This document shows, piece after piece, positions 55,228 through 63,012 of a stretch of DNA of 64,000 nt. Numbering within the stretch: the first letter of the stretch is position 1; each line of letters opens with the position of its first letter. The position numbers were made by a program, and so were the translations under genes. This stretch comes from Prochlorococcus marinus subsp. marinus str. CCMP1375 (GTDB lineage: Bacteria; Cyanobacteriota; Cyanobacteriia; PCC-6307; Cyanobiaceae): the NCBI RefSeq assembly GCF_000007925.1, contig NC_005042.1:868001-932000 (forward strand), in the 5' to 3' direction. Under the pieces are notes generated by a model. The model was given only the letters and a program-made list of their open reading frames with translations. It was not told where the DNA came from and did not search any database.

Positions 55228-55452
55228 TAAATAGTAATAAACTTGGCAGATTAATCTAATTTTAGGGTAATTAGATCAAAATCAAAAATCTCATAATGTG
55301 ATAGATGCATAATTTATAAACTGGTGAAGGGATACTTAAATAGGTATTATTGACTGTTGAATTGCTAACGTGAAATTCATTCTTTAATATAGAATAAAAG
55401 AAATAAGCTAATTACACTTGTTTTCCACATACCTTTTTCAATTAATAAGTAG

Positions 55453-55668
55453 ATGAGGTGGCCCCCAAACAAAGCATGGACTTCTAGTACGTCAATAGAT
55501 GGCTACCGTCATTTTGAAGTTATAGATTACGGAGGAAAAGGCGAGGAGCGTTGGGTAACATTGGTTGCAATACTAGACAAAAATATAAAGTTTAACGTTA
55601 ATTGGACTGATTTGAAAACATATGCAAAGTGGACTGTTGGCTGGGTTCAGCTTCCAAAAGATGAATAA
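55453..55668 (+). CDS. TIGR02450-like Trp-rich small protein
   Basis: A 71-aa protein beginning MRWPPNKAWTSSTSIDGYRH, followed by FEVIDYGGKGEERWVTLVAI and WTVGWVQLP. The regular tryptophans and the YGGKG.ERWV pattern resemble the TIGR02450 family of small Trp-rich proteins. It starts with ATG. A DnaA-box-like TTTTCCACA lies 23 bp upstream. Function is unknown. Confidence 0.75.
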   Translation: MRWPPNKAWTSSTSIDGYRHFEVIDYGGKGEERWVTLVAILDKNIKFNVNWTDLKTYAKWTVGWVQLPKDE

Positions 55669-55770
55669 ATCATTCTCCAATGAAAATCGAATTTAAAGAA
55701 GATTACTGAATAATATTAAACTTTATGCTCAAATTTAAATATATAAACTAAGGGATAAATGATTAAGGTA

Positions 55771-55808
55771 AAAAGATAAAAAAATAGACCCTAGAAATAG
55801 GGCCTATT
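55771..55808 (-). terminator. Intrinsic terminator downstream of the DUF4278-like gene
   Basis: On the minus strand an 11-bp stem, AATAGGCCCTA with TAGGGTCTATT (one G-U pair), closes a 4-nt loop and is followed by seven Ts and a further T-rich stretch. It lies about 17 bp after the stop of the 33-aa gene, so it terminates that transcript. Stem position on the + strand is 55783-55808. Confidence 0.82.
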
Positions 55809-55824
55809 AGCTTATCTAGAGATT

Positions 55825-55926
55825 TCAGATTGAATACCTTTTACCTCTATAAGTAAGGAGCACATGCTTCTTTTCAACTACTGCTTTGTGTTGAGTGTAC
55901 TTTTGACCTCTGTAGGTTAGTGACAT
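55825..55926 (-). CDS. DUF4278-like short peptide (33 aa)
   Basis: An ATG-initiated 33-residue protein with two copies of a TYRGxxY motif: MSLTYRGQKYTQHKAV near the start and VLLTYRGKRYSI at the end. That motif is characteristic of cyanobacterial DUF4278 proteins, normally with a single YRG box near the N-terminus. It is followed by a strong intrinsic terminator and preceded by a possible pseudoknot leader, so it forms a complete, self-contained transcription unit. Function is unknown. Confidence 0.7.
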   Translation of the reverse strand: MSLTYRGQKYTQHKAVVEKKHVLLTYRGKRYSI

Positions 55927-55934
55927 TGTTGTCT

Positions 55935-55970
55935 CCGGGTTAGCTCAAGTCCCCGTTCCATGGCTTGAGT
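55935..55970 (-). promoter_or_regulatory. Possible H-type pseudoknot in the leader of the DUF4278-like gene
   Basis: Read on the minus strand, CTCAAG (55964-55969) pairs with CTTGAG (55944-55949). The loop contains CGGGG, whose CGGG can pair with CCCG located just 3' of the stem. That is an H-type pseudoknot topology whose last helix ends about 8 nt before the AUG. It could occlude the ribosome start site. No known riboswitch consensus was recognised. Confidence 0.45.
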
Positions 55971-56133
55971 CGAACTGCGGCTCTAATAAGAGTTGAACGT
56001 TTTAGTAGCTGTTGCTACAAAATCACAATAGCATAAACAAATGTGCTTTATCAAAAGCCCGACATGCTAGGAAATTAATTAAACGACGAGTTAGTAAAAG
56101 TATCTTTTGTGCCTTTGCATTATGTTTTTTGAC

Positions 56134-56162
56134 AAAAAAAAGACTCTGCGTAATACGCGGAG
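56134..56162 (-). terminator. Hairpin and T-tract, probable terminator
   Basis: CTCTGCGT at 56144-56151 and ACGCGGAG at 56155-56162 form an 8-bp stem (one non-Watson-Crick position) around AAT. On the minus strand the hairpin is followed by eight Ts, as in an intrinsic terminator. No protein gene ends here on that strand, so it may end an RNA transcribed from the 56160-56640 region. Confidence 0.55.
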
Positions 56163-56455
56163 CCTGGGTGATGGGGAACCTTCTTTCTAGGCGATATTAT
56201 TTATTAAATCAAGTCCTATAGATGGTGATACAAAATGCTGTAGTCACACCATATCTAGTGGAAAGCTTTTGCAATAATACATTTGTCCTATTAAGACTGA
56301 GGTTTAGATGGTCAGCAAGTTGCCAAAAGACAGGTATCTAATACTTATGAGGGTGAAATGGAAAGTTTTTGGATTTGAAAGGAATTATTTTTAAGTGAGT
56401 TGATTTAATGAGCGTCTTGCCAAGAATTTAAAATTAGACTTTATCTATATCTATA
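56163..56455. other. Unassigned 293-bp region between a terminator and the 6S RNA
   Basis: No convincing protein gene on either strand; a 28-codon frame at 56308-56394 on the + strand is not protein-like enough to call. A short GTGATAC/GTAGTCAC hairpin lies near 56225-56250. Because the minus strand ends in a terminator at 56134, a small RNA read in that direction is possible. Confidence 0.35.
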
Positions 56456-56469
56456 AAAAACTATAGAAC

Positions 56470-56639
56470 CATTTTGCCGTGTGACCTAAGCGTTCGACCT
56501 GGATAAGCCAGAAGAGGAGTCAAAGTAATGATCCATTTCCAGTTGCATGACTGGTTTACTTCACGATAACAACAGTCTCCTCAAGTCGAAAAAGAGTCAG
56601 ATCAGAGCACTTAAAAGGTCATCACCAACAAAACAGTTC
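56470..56639 (-). ncRNA. ssrS: 6S RNA
   Basis: A single long, interrupted hairpin can be folded on the minus strand. The closing stem is TTTTG..GTG.TGACCT...AAGTG with CGCTTAGGTCACAC..CAAAA. Next come an asymmetric central bubble and TTCGAC/GTCGAA; the 3' side of the bubble carries a small hairpin CTGG/CCAG. GAGGAG/CTCCTC and a terminal AAGTAA..CCAGT/ACTGG..TTACTT follow. This is 6S RNA architecture, an open-promoter mimic that sequesters RNA polymerase. It lies directly downstream of purK, a neighbour I recall for cyanobacterial 6S genes. A TAATAT -10-like box lies at 56646-56651, and a T-run follows the 3' end. Confidence 0.82.
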
Positions 56640-56645
56640 TCTTGC

Positions 56646-56651
56646 ATATTA
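56646..56651 (-). promoter_or_regulatory. Candidate -10 box for the 6S RNA
   Basis: TAATAT on the minus strand, 7 nt upstream of the predicted 5' end near 56639. It lies in the short spacer between the purK stop and the 6S RNA, so 6S can be transcribed on its own as well as by read-through from purK. No clear -35 box was seen at standard spacing. Confidence 0.45.
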
Positions 56652-56661
56652 TTCAAAAGTT

Positions 56662-57831
56662 CTACGTCATTGGCCAAATAGATCGTATTTGATTAAGCAC
56701 TTGCAATGCTTCATTCCTTCGCTGCTTTATATCAATAGAGCTTAACAACTTGGTCACATGTCCTAATTTTCTACCAGGAATATTATTTTCTTTGTTGTAC
56801 CAATGAAGATTAACCCCGTTAATTTTCTTGAGTAATTGCAATCGTCTTTCAACTATGTTTTCTGAATCCTTAAAACCTAATAGATTAACCATTATTGCCC
56901 CTGGAGCAATTAATTCAGTAGATTTTACTGGCTTCCTTGCTGCTATAGCTATTTGATGCTCAAACTGGCTACTCGCGCATGCTTCTATGGATAAATGAGC
57001 TGAGTTATGAGTCCTTGGAGCTATTTCATTGACAAGCAAACCATCATTGCCATAGAAGAATTCAATAGCTAATACTCCCGTATAATTTAATTCTCGAACT
57101 AATGAAATTGCAATATTGTTAGCCATAGCAATGACTGGGTGAATAACATCTGCAGGCGCTAAAACCCAATTACAAATTTGATTGGTTTGAAATGTTTCAA
57201 CCAAAGGAAATGTTCTAACTTCTCCAAATAAATCTCTTGAAACAACCAATGACAACTCCTTATCATAGTTAATCCATTTCTCTAAAAACCATTGCTTTGG
57301 GTTAACTTGCTGAAGAAGAGTTTTTAGATCACTAAAGTCGTTTATAACCATTGTTCCTTTTCCGTCATAACCTCCAAAAGAAGATTTTGCCATAAGAGGA
57401 AATTTCCAATTAGCTTCTAGTTTTAGATCACTAATTTTGAAAGAGGATAAAGACAGCCATTCTGGACCGGGAATATTCAATTTCTTTAAAAGTTTGCGTT
57501 GAGACAGCTTATTTATAAGGGGTGACATCGCTGAAAGTTTTGGAATAAAGGTGACACCAGAATCCTCTAAGAGAGACAAGCCTTCTATATCTACCCATTC
57601 ATTCTCAAAAGTTATGCAGCTAGTTTTCTGAGCCAGTTGCCTAGTTCCGTTAATATCGTTTGTATCTGACAAAACAAGTCCATTTGCATTCTGAACAGCA
57701 GGGTCGTTTTCAGACCTTGTCTGGACAATCAAATCGACTCCCAGCTTCTTTCCTGCCTTAGCTAACATTTGAGCAAGTTGGCCTCCACCAACCACTCCTA
57801 TACAGAAATTCTGATGGTCGTTATTTTCCAA
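56662..57831 (-). CDS. purK: N5-carboxyaminoimidazole ribonucleotide synthase PurK
   Basis: ATP-grasp enzyme carboxylating AIR in purine synthesis. The N-terminal GVVGGGQLAQMLAKAGKKLG is diagnostic. The ATP-grasp core shows PLMAKSSFGGYDGKGTMVI near residue 145 and GVLAIEFFYGNDGLLVNEIA near residue 255, then PRTHNSAHLSIEAC. Length 389 aa is typical. Divergent from aroB across 82 bp; the 6S RNA follows downstream on the same strand. Confidence 0.95.
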   Translation of the reverse strand: MENNDHQNFCIGVVGGGQLAQMLAKAGKKLGVDLIVQTRSENDPAVQNANGLVLSDTNDINGTRQLAQKTSCITFENEWVDIEGLSLLEDSGVTFIPKLSAMSPLINKLSQRKLLKKLNIPGPEWLSLSSFKISDLKLEANWKFPLMAKSSFGGYDGKGTMVINDFSDLKTLLQQVNPKQWFLEKWINYDKELSLVVSRDLFGEVRTFPLVETFQTNQICNWVLAPADVIHPVIAMANNIAISLVRELNYTGVLAIEFFYGNDGLLVNEIAPRTHNSAHLSIEACASSQFEHQIAIAARKPVKSTELIAPGAIMVNLLGFKDSENIVERRLQLLKKINGVNLHWYNKENNIPGRKLGHVTKLLSSIDIKQRRNEALQVLNQIRSIWPMT

Positions 57832-57913
57832 TGAATAAAGTCCTCTGCATTGAGCTTAAATAACAGTCCCCCATAAAAGTTGGGGAAAATTCTTTAAATT
57901 CATTATTTAATTT

Positions 57914-59017
57914 GTGAACCAAGACAACTGCCGCATTAAAGTCAACTTAAAAAACAATCCATATGAGGTTGTAGTAGGTTCGGAAATCTTGTATACAATT
58001 GGAGAAGAACTACTTCGAATAAATATAAGAACAGGCGAGAAAATTCTCATAGTTACAAACCCTGATGTATCAAAACCTTATAGTAGAAGATTTATAACAA
58101 GCCTTAAAGAAGCTGGTTATGATGCCAATCTTTTAATATTAGAAGCGGGTGAAAATAAAAAAAATTATGAAAGCATAGCTCTTATACACAATGCTGCTTA
58201 TGAGCATCAACTTGACAGAGGTTCACTGATTATTGCATTGGGGGGTGGTGTGATCGGAGATATGGCAGGTTTTGCAGCAGCTACATGGCTAAGAGGTATT
58301 GATTTTGTACAAGTACCAACAACATTGCTTGCAATGGTAGATGCTTCAGTCGGAGGCAAAACTGGGGTGAATCATCCAAAGGGTAAAAACTTGATAGGAG
58401 CTTTCCACCAACCTAAATTAGTCTTAATTGATATTAATACTCTAAAAACACTTCCTCAAAGGGAATTCCGTTCAGGAATGGCTGAAATAATTAAATATGG
58501 TGTAATAAAAGACCTTGAATTATTTAATAAACTAGAGAATGAAGAAGATCTAAGTAATATATATTCAATAAAAGAATGTGTATTATTAGAACTAATAAAA
58601 ATATCAGTATCAATCAAAGCTAGGATTGTAGAAAAAGACGAAAAAGAATCTGGATTGAGAGCAATACTTAATTATGGACATACTTTTGGTCATGTTATAG
58701 AAACACTTTGTGGTTATGGGCATTGGTTACACGGAGAAGCTGTGTCAATGGGAATGGTTTTAATTGGTCAATTAGCACTAAGAAAGAATTTGTGGAATGT
58801 GGATGATGCGCTTAGGCAAGAAAAGTTACTAACTAAAGCAGGTCTGCCAATAAGCTGGCCTAAAATAAACAATGAAGACGTATTAAGAACATTGAAAGGA
58901 GATAAGAAGGTAGATAAAGGTAATATTAGATTAATAGTTCCTTTAGGAATAGGGATGGTTGAAATTTTAAATGATGTTAGCGAAAATGAAATTAAATCTC
59001 TTTTGGAAAGTATTTAA
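57914..59017 (+). CDS. aroB: 3-dehydroquinate synthase
   Basis: Second enzyme of the shikimate pathway, NAD- and divalent-metal-dependent. The NAD-binding GGGVIGDMAGFAAATWLRGI near residue 110, PTTLLAMVDASVGGKTGVNH near residue 135, metal-ligand regions RSGMAEIIKYG near 190 and NYGHTFGHVIE plus HGEAVSMGM near 255-280 are all present. Starts with GTG; 367 aa is normal. Convergent with the MidA-like gene, 3 bp apart. Confidence 0.95.
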   Translation: MNQDNCRIKVNLKNNPYEVVVGSEILYTIGEELLRINIRTGEKILIVTNPDVSKPYSRRFITSLKEAGYDANLLILEAGENKKNYESIALIHNAAYEHQLDRGSLIIALGGGVIGDMAGFAAATWLRGIDFVQVPTTLLAMVDASVGGKTGVNHPKGKNLIGAFHQPKLVLIDINTLKTLPQREFRSGMAEIIKYGVIKDLELFNKLENEEDLSNIYSIKECVLLELIKISVSIKARIVEKDEKESGLRAILNYGHTFGHVIETLCGYGHWLHGEAVSMGMVLIGQLALRKNLWNVDDALRQEKLLTKAGLPISWPKINNEDVLRTLKGDKKVDKGNIRLIVPLGIGMVEILNDVSENEIKSLLESI

Positions 59018-59020
59018 ATG

Positions 59021-60226
59021 CTAATCATTAGGTTCTTTAAGAAATCTAGATTGCAAGATATCTGAATTAGCAGAAGATGATTTATTAAATAATATCCAAC
59101 GAAAATCACCCAAACAGGATGGATCTATTAATCTTAAAAGATTTTCTCTCTTCGTTAAAGCTTCTCCAAGCTTACTATTTGGTATTTGTTTTAGATCATT
59201 TAGTTTATCAGCAAGACCTAAAGCTAAAAGTGAAAGGCCTTGCTTTCTTTCACCTACAAAATTCCAGTTATTTTTTATCGCTAATAAATAAATTATTTCT
59301 AGACATAAGTGAGAAGTAATATCAGTAGTTCCAATTTTTTCCAGGATGTTGGAATTTGAAACTTGAGAAGAATAAGAAATTATAGTTCCTTCCGATCGTG
59401 ATTTTGAATAATACCTATTAGCTTCAAGCGCATAATCAATAATTAATAGGGGACCTTCTGTTAAACATAAAGAAGTTTCCTTGAACCAATTATTTAAACA
59501 AGAATGCCATTCTGTAGACCAACCTTCTTCAGAATTTTGAGGGGGGATAGAAATATCAATTTTATTACTTATATCAATTATTGAATTTTTAATTGAATCT
59601 GATAAAGGGAGGTTAGTAAATTCAATGTAATGTTTATTATTTAAAGTGCTCAGTTTAACGCCTTGCATAAAAAGTTTATTGTTATTTGAAACAACTCTAT
59701 CGACTGGCAAAGCGTCTAATATTTCATGAGCAATCATAATTCCCTTAACAGGAACATCTGATAGTTCTTTCATTGACATCCAACAAATAGGAATATCTTT
59801 AAATGGGGCCAACCTCCTTTTCTGACGATCTTTCATACCCTCATTAATTTCGATTAGAATTAATTTGATTTTTTTAAAAAGGGAAGGTGATTTTTTTTGT
59901 AAAGCTTCGATCAAATGGAAAAGCAAGTCTCCTTCACCAGGTCCAATATCTATTATTGAAATTACTTCACTAGTTACATCTGTATGCAAAAGTGCTTCTA
60001 CCCAATCCACAACCTGTGATGCTAATAAATCACAAAACTCAGGCCCTAAAGAAGGTGATGTAACGAAGTCACCTTTAGGCCCAATCCTTAGTTTTCCAGT
60101 TGCATAAGATCCGTTTTTCATATCATTTAGAGCCAAGTCCATAAAATCAAAGAAGCTTATGACACCTCCTCTATCAGAAATATGAGCGGCCATCCAATCA
60201 GGACAAGGTACAGGCAAGTGTTCCAT
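59021..60226 (-). CDS. MidA/NDUFAF7-like SAM-dependent methyltransferase
   Basis: A 401-aa protein of the DUF185 family; the mitochondrial member NDUFAF7 methylates an arginine of complex I. The N-terminal GPKGDFVTSPSLGPEFCDLL and the SAM-binding IIDIGPGEGDLLFHLIEAL are diagnostic. GIMIAHEILDALPVDRV follows, as in homologues. In cyanobacteria a role in NDH-1 assembly is conceivable but only inferred. It starts 30 bp from the divergent psb32 gene. Confidence 0.83.
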   Translation of the reverse strand: MEHLPVPCPDWMAAHISDRGGVISFFDFMDLALNDMKNGSYATGKLRIGPKGDFVTSPSLGPEFCDLLASQVVDWVEALLHTDVTSEVISIIDIGPGEGDLLFHLIEALQKKSPSLFKKIKLILIEINEGMKDRQKRRLAPFKDIPICWMSMKELSDVPVKGIMIAHEILDALPVDRVVSNNNKLFMQGVKLSTLNNKHYIEFTNLPLSDSIKNSIIDISNKIDISIPPQNSEEGWSTEWHSCLNNWFKETSLCLTEGPLLIIDYALEANRYYSKSRSEGTIISYSSQVSNSNILEKIGTTDITSHLCLEIIYLLAIKNNWNFVGERKQGLSLLALGLADKLNDLKQIPNSKLGEALTKRENLLRLIDPSCLGDFRWILFNKSSSANSDILQSRFLKEPND

Positions 60227-60256
60227 CAGCGAGTATGGTTTTAATTACAAAAAAAC

Positions 60257-61048
60257 ATGAGCCAAAGGCTAATAGGTTCTATGAGAAGCATTTTATTTGC
60301 ACTGTTAATTTGTTTTTCATTATCTTTACCAGCAACTGCCTATGAAAATGCAGATTTATTACCAGATCATCAAACTCCTGTAATTGATCTTGCAAAATCT
60401 CTCAGTGAAGTAAAAAGAATTAATCTAGAGAAGTCTCTTAATGAATATGAAAATAAAACAGGTTGGAAGATCAGAGTGCTTACTCAATACGAAAAGAGTC
60501 CTGGGATTGCAGTAAAAAAATTCTGGGATTTAGACGAAAGAAGCCTTGTATTAGTTGCAGATCCTAGAGGGGGTAACCTTTTGAACTTCAATGTAGGAGA
60601 AGCATACTTCGCGCTTATGCCCAGAATTTTCTGGGTCGAACTGCAAACAAGATATGGTAATCAATTCTATGTGCGAGATAATGGAGAAGAAATGTCAATA
60701 ATCGATTCCATAAATTCTGTGAAAGAATGTCTTAATAGGGGTGGATGCGATGTGGTTCCAGGACTACCTAAGGAACAATGGGTTTGGACATTATGTACTT
60801 CTATTCTAGGTGGTGTAATTGCAGGGGTTGCTGCAGTGCCAAGAAAGGAGGATGAATTAATTGCTTGGAAGTGGCTTCTATTAATGTCTCCATTATGGAT
60901 AATGTTATTTGGAGTATTTGGAATAGCGCCTGTAATAACAAGGACTAATGATCTACTCCCACTATCAAGAAATATTTTCTCCTTCATAGCATTTTTTATT
61001 TTTGGTTTTATTTTTTCCAAAAGAGTTACAAGTACAAGTAATAGTTAA
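60257..61048 (+). CDS. psb32: Psb32-like TPM-domain protein
   Basis: A 263-aa protein with a signal peptide (hydrophobic 10-25, cleavage-like PATAYEN), a TPM phosphatase-like domain (about 38-165, LEKSLNEYENKTGWKIRVLT) and C-terminal transmembrane helices (about 175-190, 208-225 and 240-256). Cyanobacterial Psb32 protects photosystem II from photodamage and speeds its repair. The order and the lumenal TPM domain fit Psb32. Starts with ATG, divergent from the MidA-like gene. Confidence 0.78.
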   Translation: MSQRLIGSMRSILFALLICFSLSLPATAYENADLLPDHQTPVIDLAKSLSEVKRINLEKSLNEYENKTGWKIRVLTQYEKSPGIAVKKFWDLDERSLVLVADPRGGNLLNFNVGEAYFALMPRIFWVELQTRYGNQFYVRDNGEEMSIIDSINSVKECLNRGGCDVVPGLPKEQWVWTLCTSILGGVIAGVAAVPRKEDELIAWKWLLLMSPLWIMLFGVFGIAPVITRTNDLLPLSRNIFSFIAFFIFGFIFSKRVTSTSNS

Positions 61049-61137
61049 GAACTTTTCAAGCAATAGCAAACTCTAATCGATGATTATTTTAAAGAAAAGA
61101 GAAATAAATATACTTAATCTCTAATAGTTTGAATCAG

Positions 61138-61986
61138 CTAGAATCTACTATAGACAGTATCCTTAAAGGCTAAAGAGTGATCATTTCGAAACCATCTATG
61201 AGAAGCATTGATTAGTTTACCTTTCGAAAATTCTACCCATGAAAAATGACATAATTCAACCCCATTAGCATCTCTACCTCTTCGTGGAACACATGCAGTA
61301 TTTAGATAAACAGTATCCCTTAAATTATCAACATGACACGTTTTCCTTTGGCCCTTTCCTCTCTTTAATTGATGGTGCATATGACCAAAAACAACTAAAT
61401 CAACATCTCTAGATTTCCGTATTTGGTCAATAGATAATTCCAAGTCTTTGTCTCCCCAATCAACAGAAGGAGTCTTCCAATCTCTTCCACAAGGACTGGT
61501 AACATCTGACCCTAAGCCAGTAGGTCCAGAATGCGCCAAAATGATGAGAGGCAAATCTTTGGGGACATCAGAAGCAGCTTTGACAATTCGTCGAACTGAT
61601 TCGTCAAGACTTACATGTCCAAACACAGCTTTCATTTGGGGTGAAAGATAATATCCACCTCCTGCACTGCAAGGTCTTGCTCCTACAACAGAAACTAAAG
61701 GGTTATTCCAATTACTTTTATCCCAAGCACAATTTTTGTTAGCTAGTAATGAAATTTGGGCCTTTAATTTAGAACCATCAAGATCCTTCCCTCTATCATG
61801 ATTCCCAAGAATTACGGCTGTAGGAATTGGAAGACTACTAATTAACTTAACCAGCTTTAAATCTGCATCTCCAAGATCTCCAACAAACAAGACTCCGTCA
61901 GGATTCAAATGCATTAACAAATCGTTGTCCTCCTGTAGCCAAGAGCCATGGAGATCTCCTGCTATAGCAATACGAGAAAATGACAG
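61138..61986 (-). CDS. Calcineurin-like metallophosphoesterase with non-standard start
   Basis: Metal-dependent phosphoesterase. The N-terminal metal motif is AIAGDLHGSW, then VGDLGDADL, ILGNHDRG, LAHSGPTG and FGHMHHQL. Conserved motif I lies upstream of the first standard start in frame (TTG at 61920): the sequence RIAIAGDLHGSWLQ is encoded at about 61933-61974. The frame is open to a stop near 62008 but offers no ATG, GTG or TTG there; CTG at 61986 or ATT at 61971 are the only near-cognate choices. The start overlaps or abuts the divergent nadA start at 61980. Substrate unknown. Confidence 0.82.
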   Translation of the reverse strand: MSFSRIAIAGDLHGSWLQEDNDLLMHLNPDGVLFVGDLGDADLKLVKLISSLPIPTAVILGNHDRGKDLDGSKLKAQISLLANKNCAWDKSNWNNPLVSVVGARPCSAGGGYYLSPQMKAVFGHVSLDESVRRIVKAASDVPKDLPLIILAHSGPTGLGSDVTSPCGRDWKTPSVDWGDKDLELSIDQIRKSRDVDLVVFGHMHHQLKRGKGQRKTCHVDNLRDTVYLNTACVPRRGRDANGVELCHFSWVEFSKGKLINASHRWFRNDHSLAFKDTVYSRF

Positions 61987-63011
61987 AGGGAAATTGGATA
62001 AGAACCTCTATACTGCCTCAAATTGCTAAAAAGAAACTGTCTACAGTTTATTCAACTCAACAGACGGTATTACCGGATCCCCTAACTAGGGATGAAGTCA
62101 AAAACCAAATTAGATTGCTCTGTAAAGAAAAAAACGCTGTAATTCTCGCTCATTACTACCAAGACGATTTAATTCAAGACATAGCCCATTTCATAGGCGA
62201 TTCATTAGAACTTTCACGCAAGGCTGCTGAAACAGAGGCAGAAGTGATTTTATTCTGTGGTGTTCATTTCATGGCAGAGACAGCAAAGATAATTTGTCCT
62301 GATAAAAAGGTAATAATTCCTGATATGGACGCTGGATGTTCTTTAGCAGACGAATGTCCTGAAGAAGACTTTAAAAAATTTATAAATAAATACCCTGATC
62401 ATTATGTAATTAGCTATATAAATTGTTCAGCAGCTGTTAAAGCACAAAGTGATTTGATATGTACAAGCAGTAATGCTGTTGATTTAGTTAAAAGAATACC
62501 TCTAAACATACCAATCATATTTGCCCCAGATAAGAATTTAGGTAGGTGGGTAGAGAAGCAAAGTGGTCGTAAAATGAAACTATGGCAAGGTTCTTGTATG
62601 GTTCATGAAACATTTAGCGAAGAAAGTGTTATAAAATTGAAATTGCAGCACCCTAAAGCAGAAATAATTGCTCATCCAGAATGTACAGATCAACTTTTAG
62701 ATTATTCAGACTTCATAGGTTCAACTAGTAAATTGTTATCACATGTTCAAATATCTCCGGCTGAAGAATTTATTGTGTTAACAGAACCAGGTATTATTCA
62801 TCAAATGAGAATTAAAGAGCCGAAAAAGAAATTTTTTGAGGTTCTAGGGCTAGATGGATGTAGTTGTAACTCTTGCCCTTATATGCGACTAAATACAGCA
62901 GAGAAGGTAATTAAATCATTGAAGGAATTAACTCCCGAAATAATTTTAGATGAAGAAGTGCAAAATAAAGCATTAAGACCAATTAAGAAAATGTTGTCAT
63001 TAAGTAAGTAG
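61980..63011 (+). CDS. nadA: Quinolinate synthase A
   Basis: 4Fe-4S enzyme condensing iminoaspartate with dihydroxyacetone phosphate in NAD synthesis. AHYYQDDLIQDIAHFIGDSL near residue 60 is diagnostic, as are FCGVHFMAETAKII and the cluster-ligand cysteines, including CSCNSCPYMRLNT near residue 300. Length 343 aa. Starts with ATG very close to the start of the divergent phosphoesterase gene; convergent with the protease gene 1 bp after its stop. Confidence 0.95.
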   Translation: MTEGNWIRTSILPQIAKKKLSTVYSTQQTVLPDPLTRDEVKNQIRLLCKEKNAVILAHYYQDDLIQDIAHFIGDSLELSRKAAETEAEVILFCGVHFMAETAKIICPDKKVIIPDMDAGCSLADECPEEDFKKFINKYPDHYVISYINCSAAVKAQSDLICTSSNAVDLVKRIPLNIPIIFAPDKNLGRWVEKQSGRKMKLWQGSCMVHETFSEESVIKLKLQHPKAEIIAHPECTDQLLDYSDFIGSTSKLLSHVQISPAEEFIVLTEPGIIHQMRIKEPKKKFFEVLGLDGCSCNSCPYMRLNTAEKVIKSLKELTPEIILDEEVQNKALRPIKKMLSLSK

Positions 63012-63012
63012 T

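Noticed and set aside
56012-56221. 69-codon frame on the + strand
   Set aside because: It crosses a terminator hairpin and consists of Lys/Arg/Cys-rich sequence without protein-like pattern.
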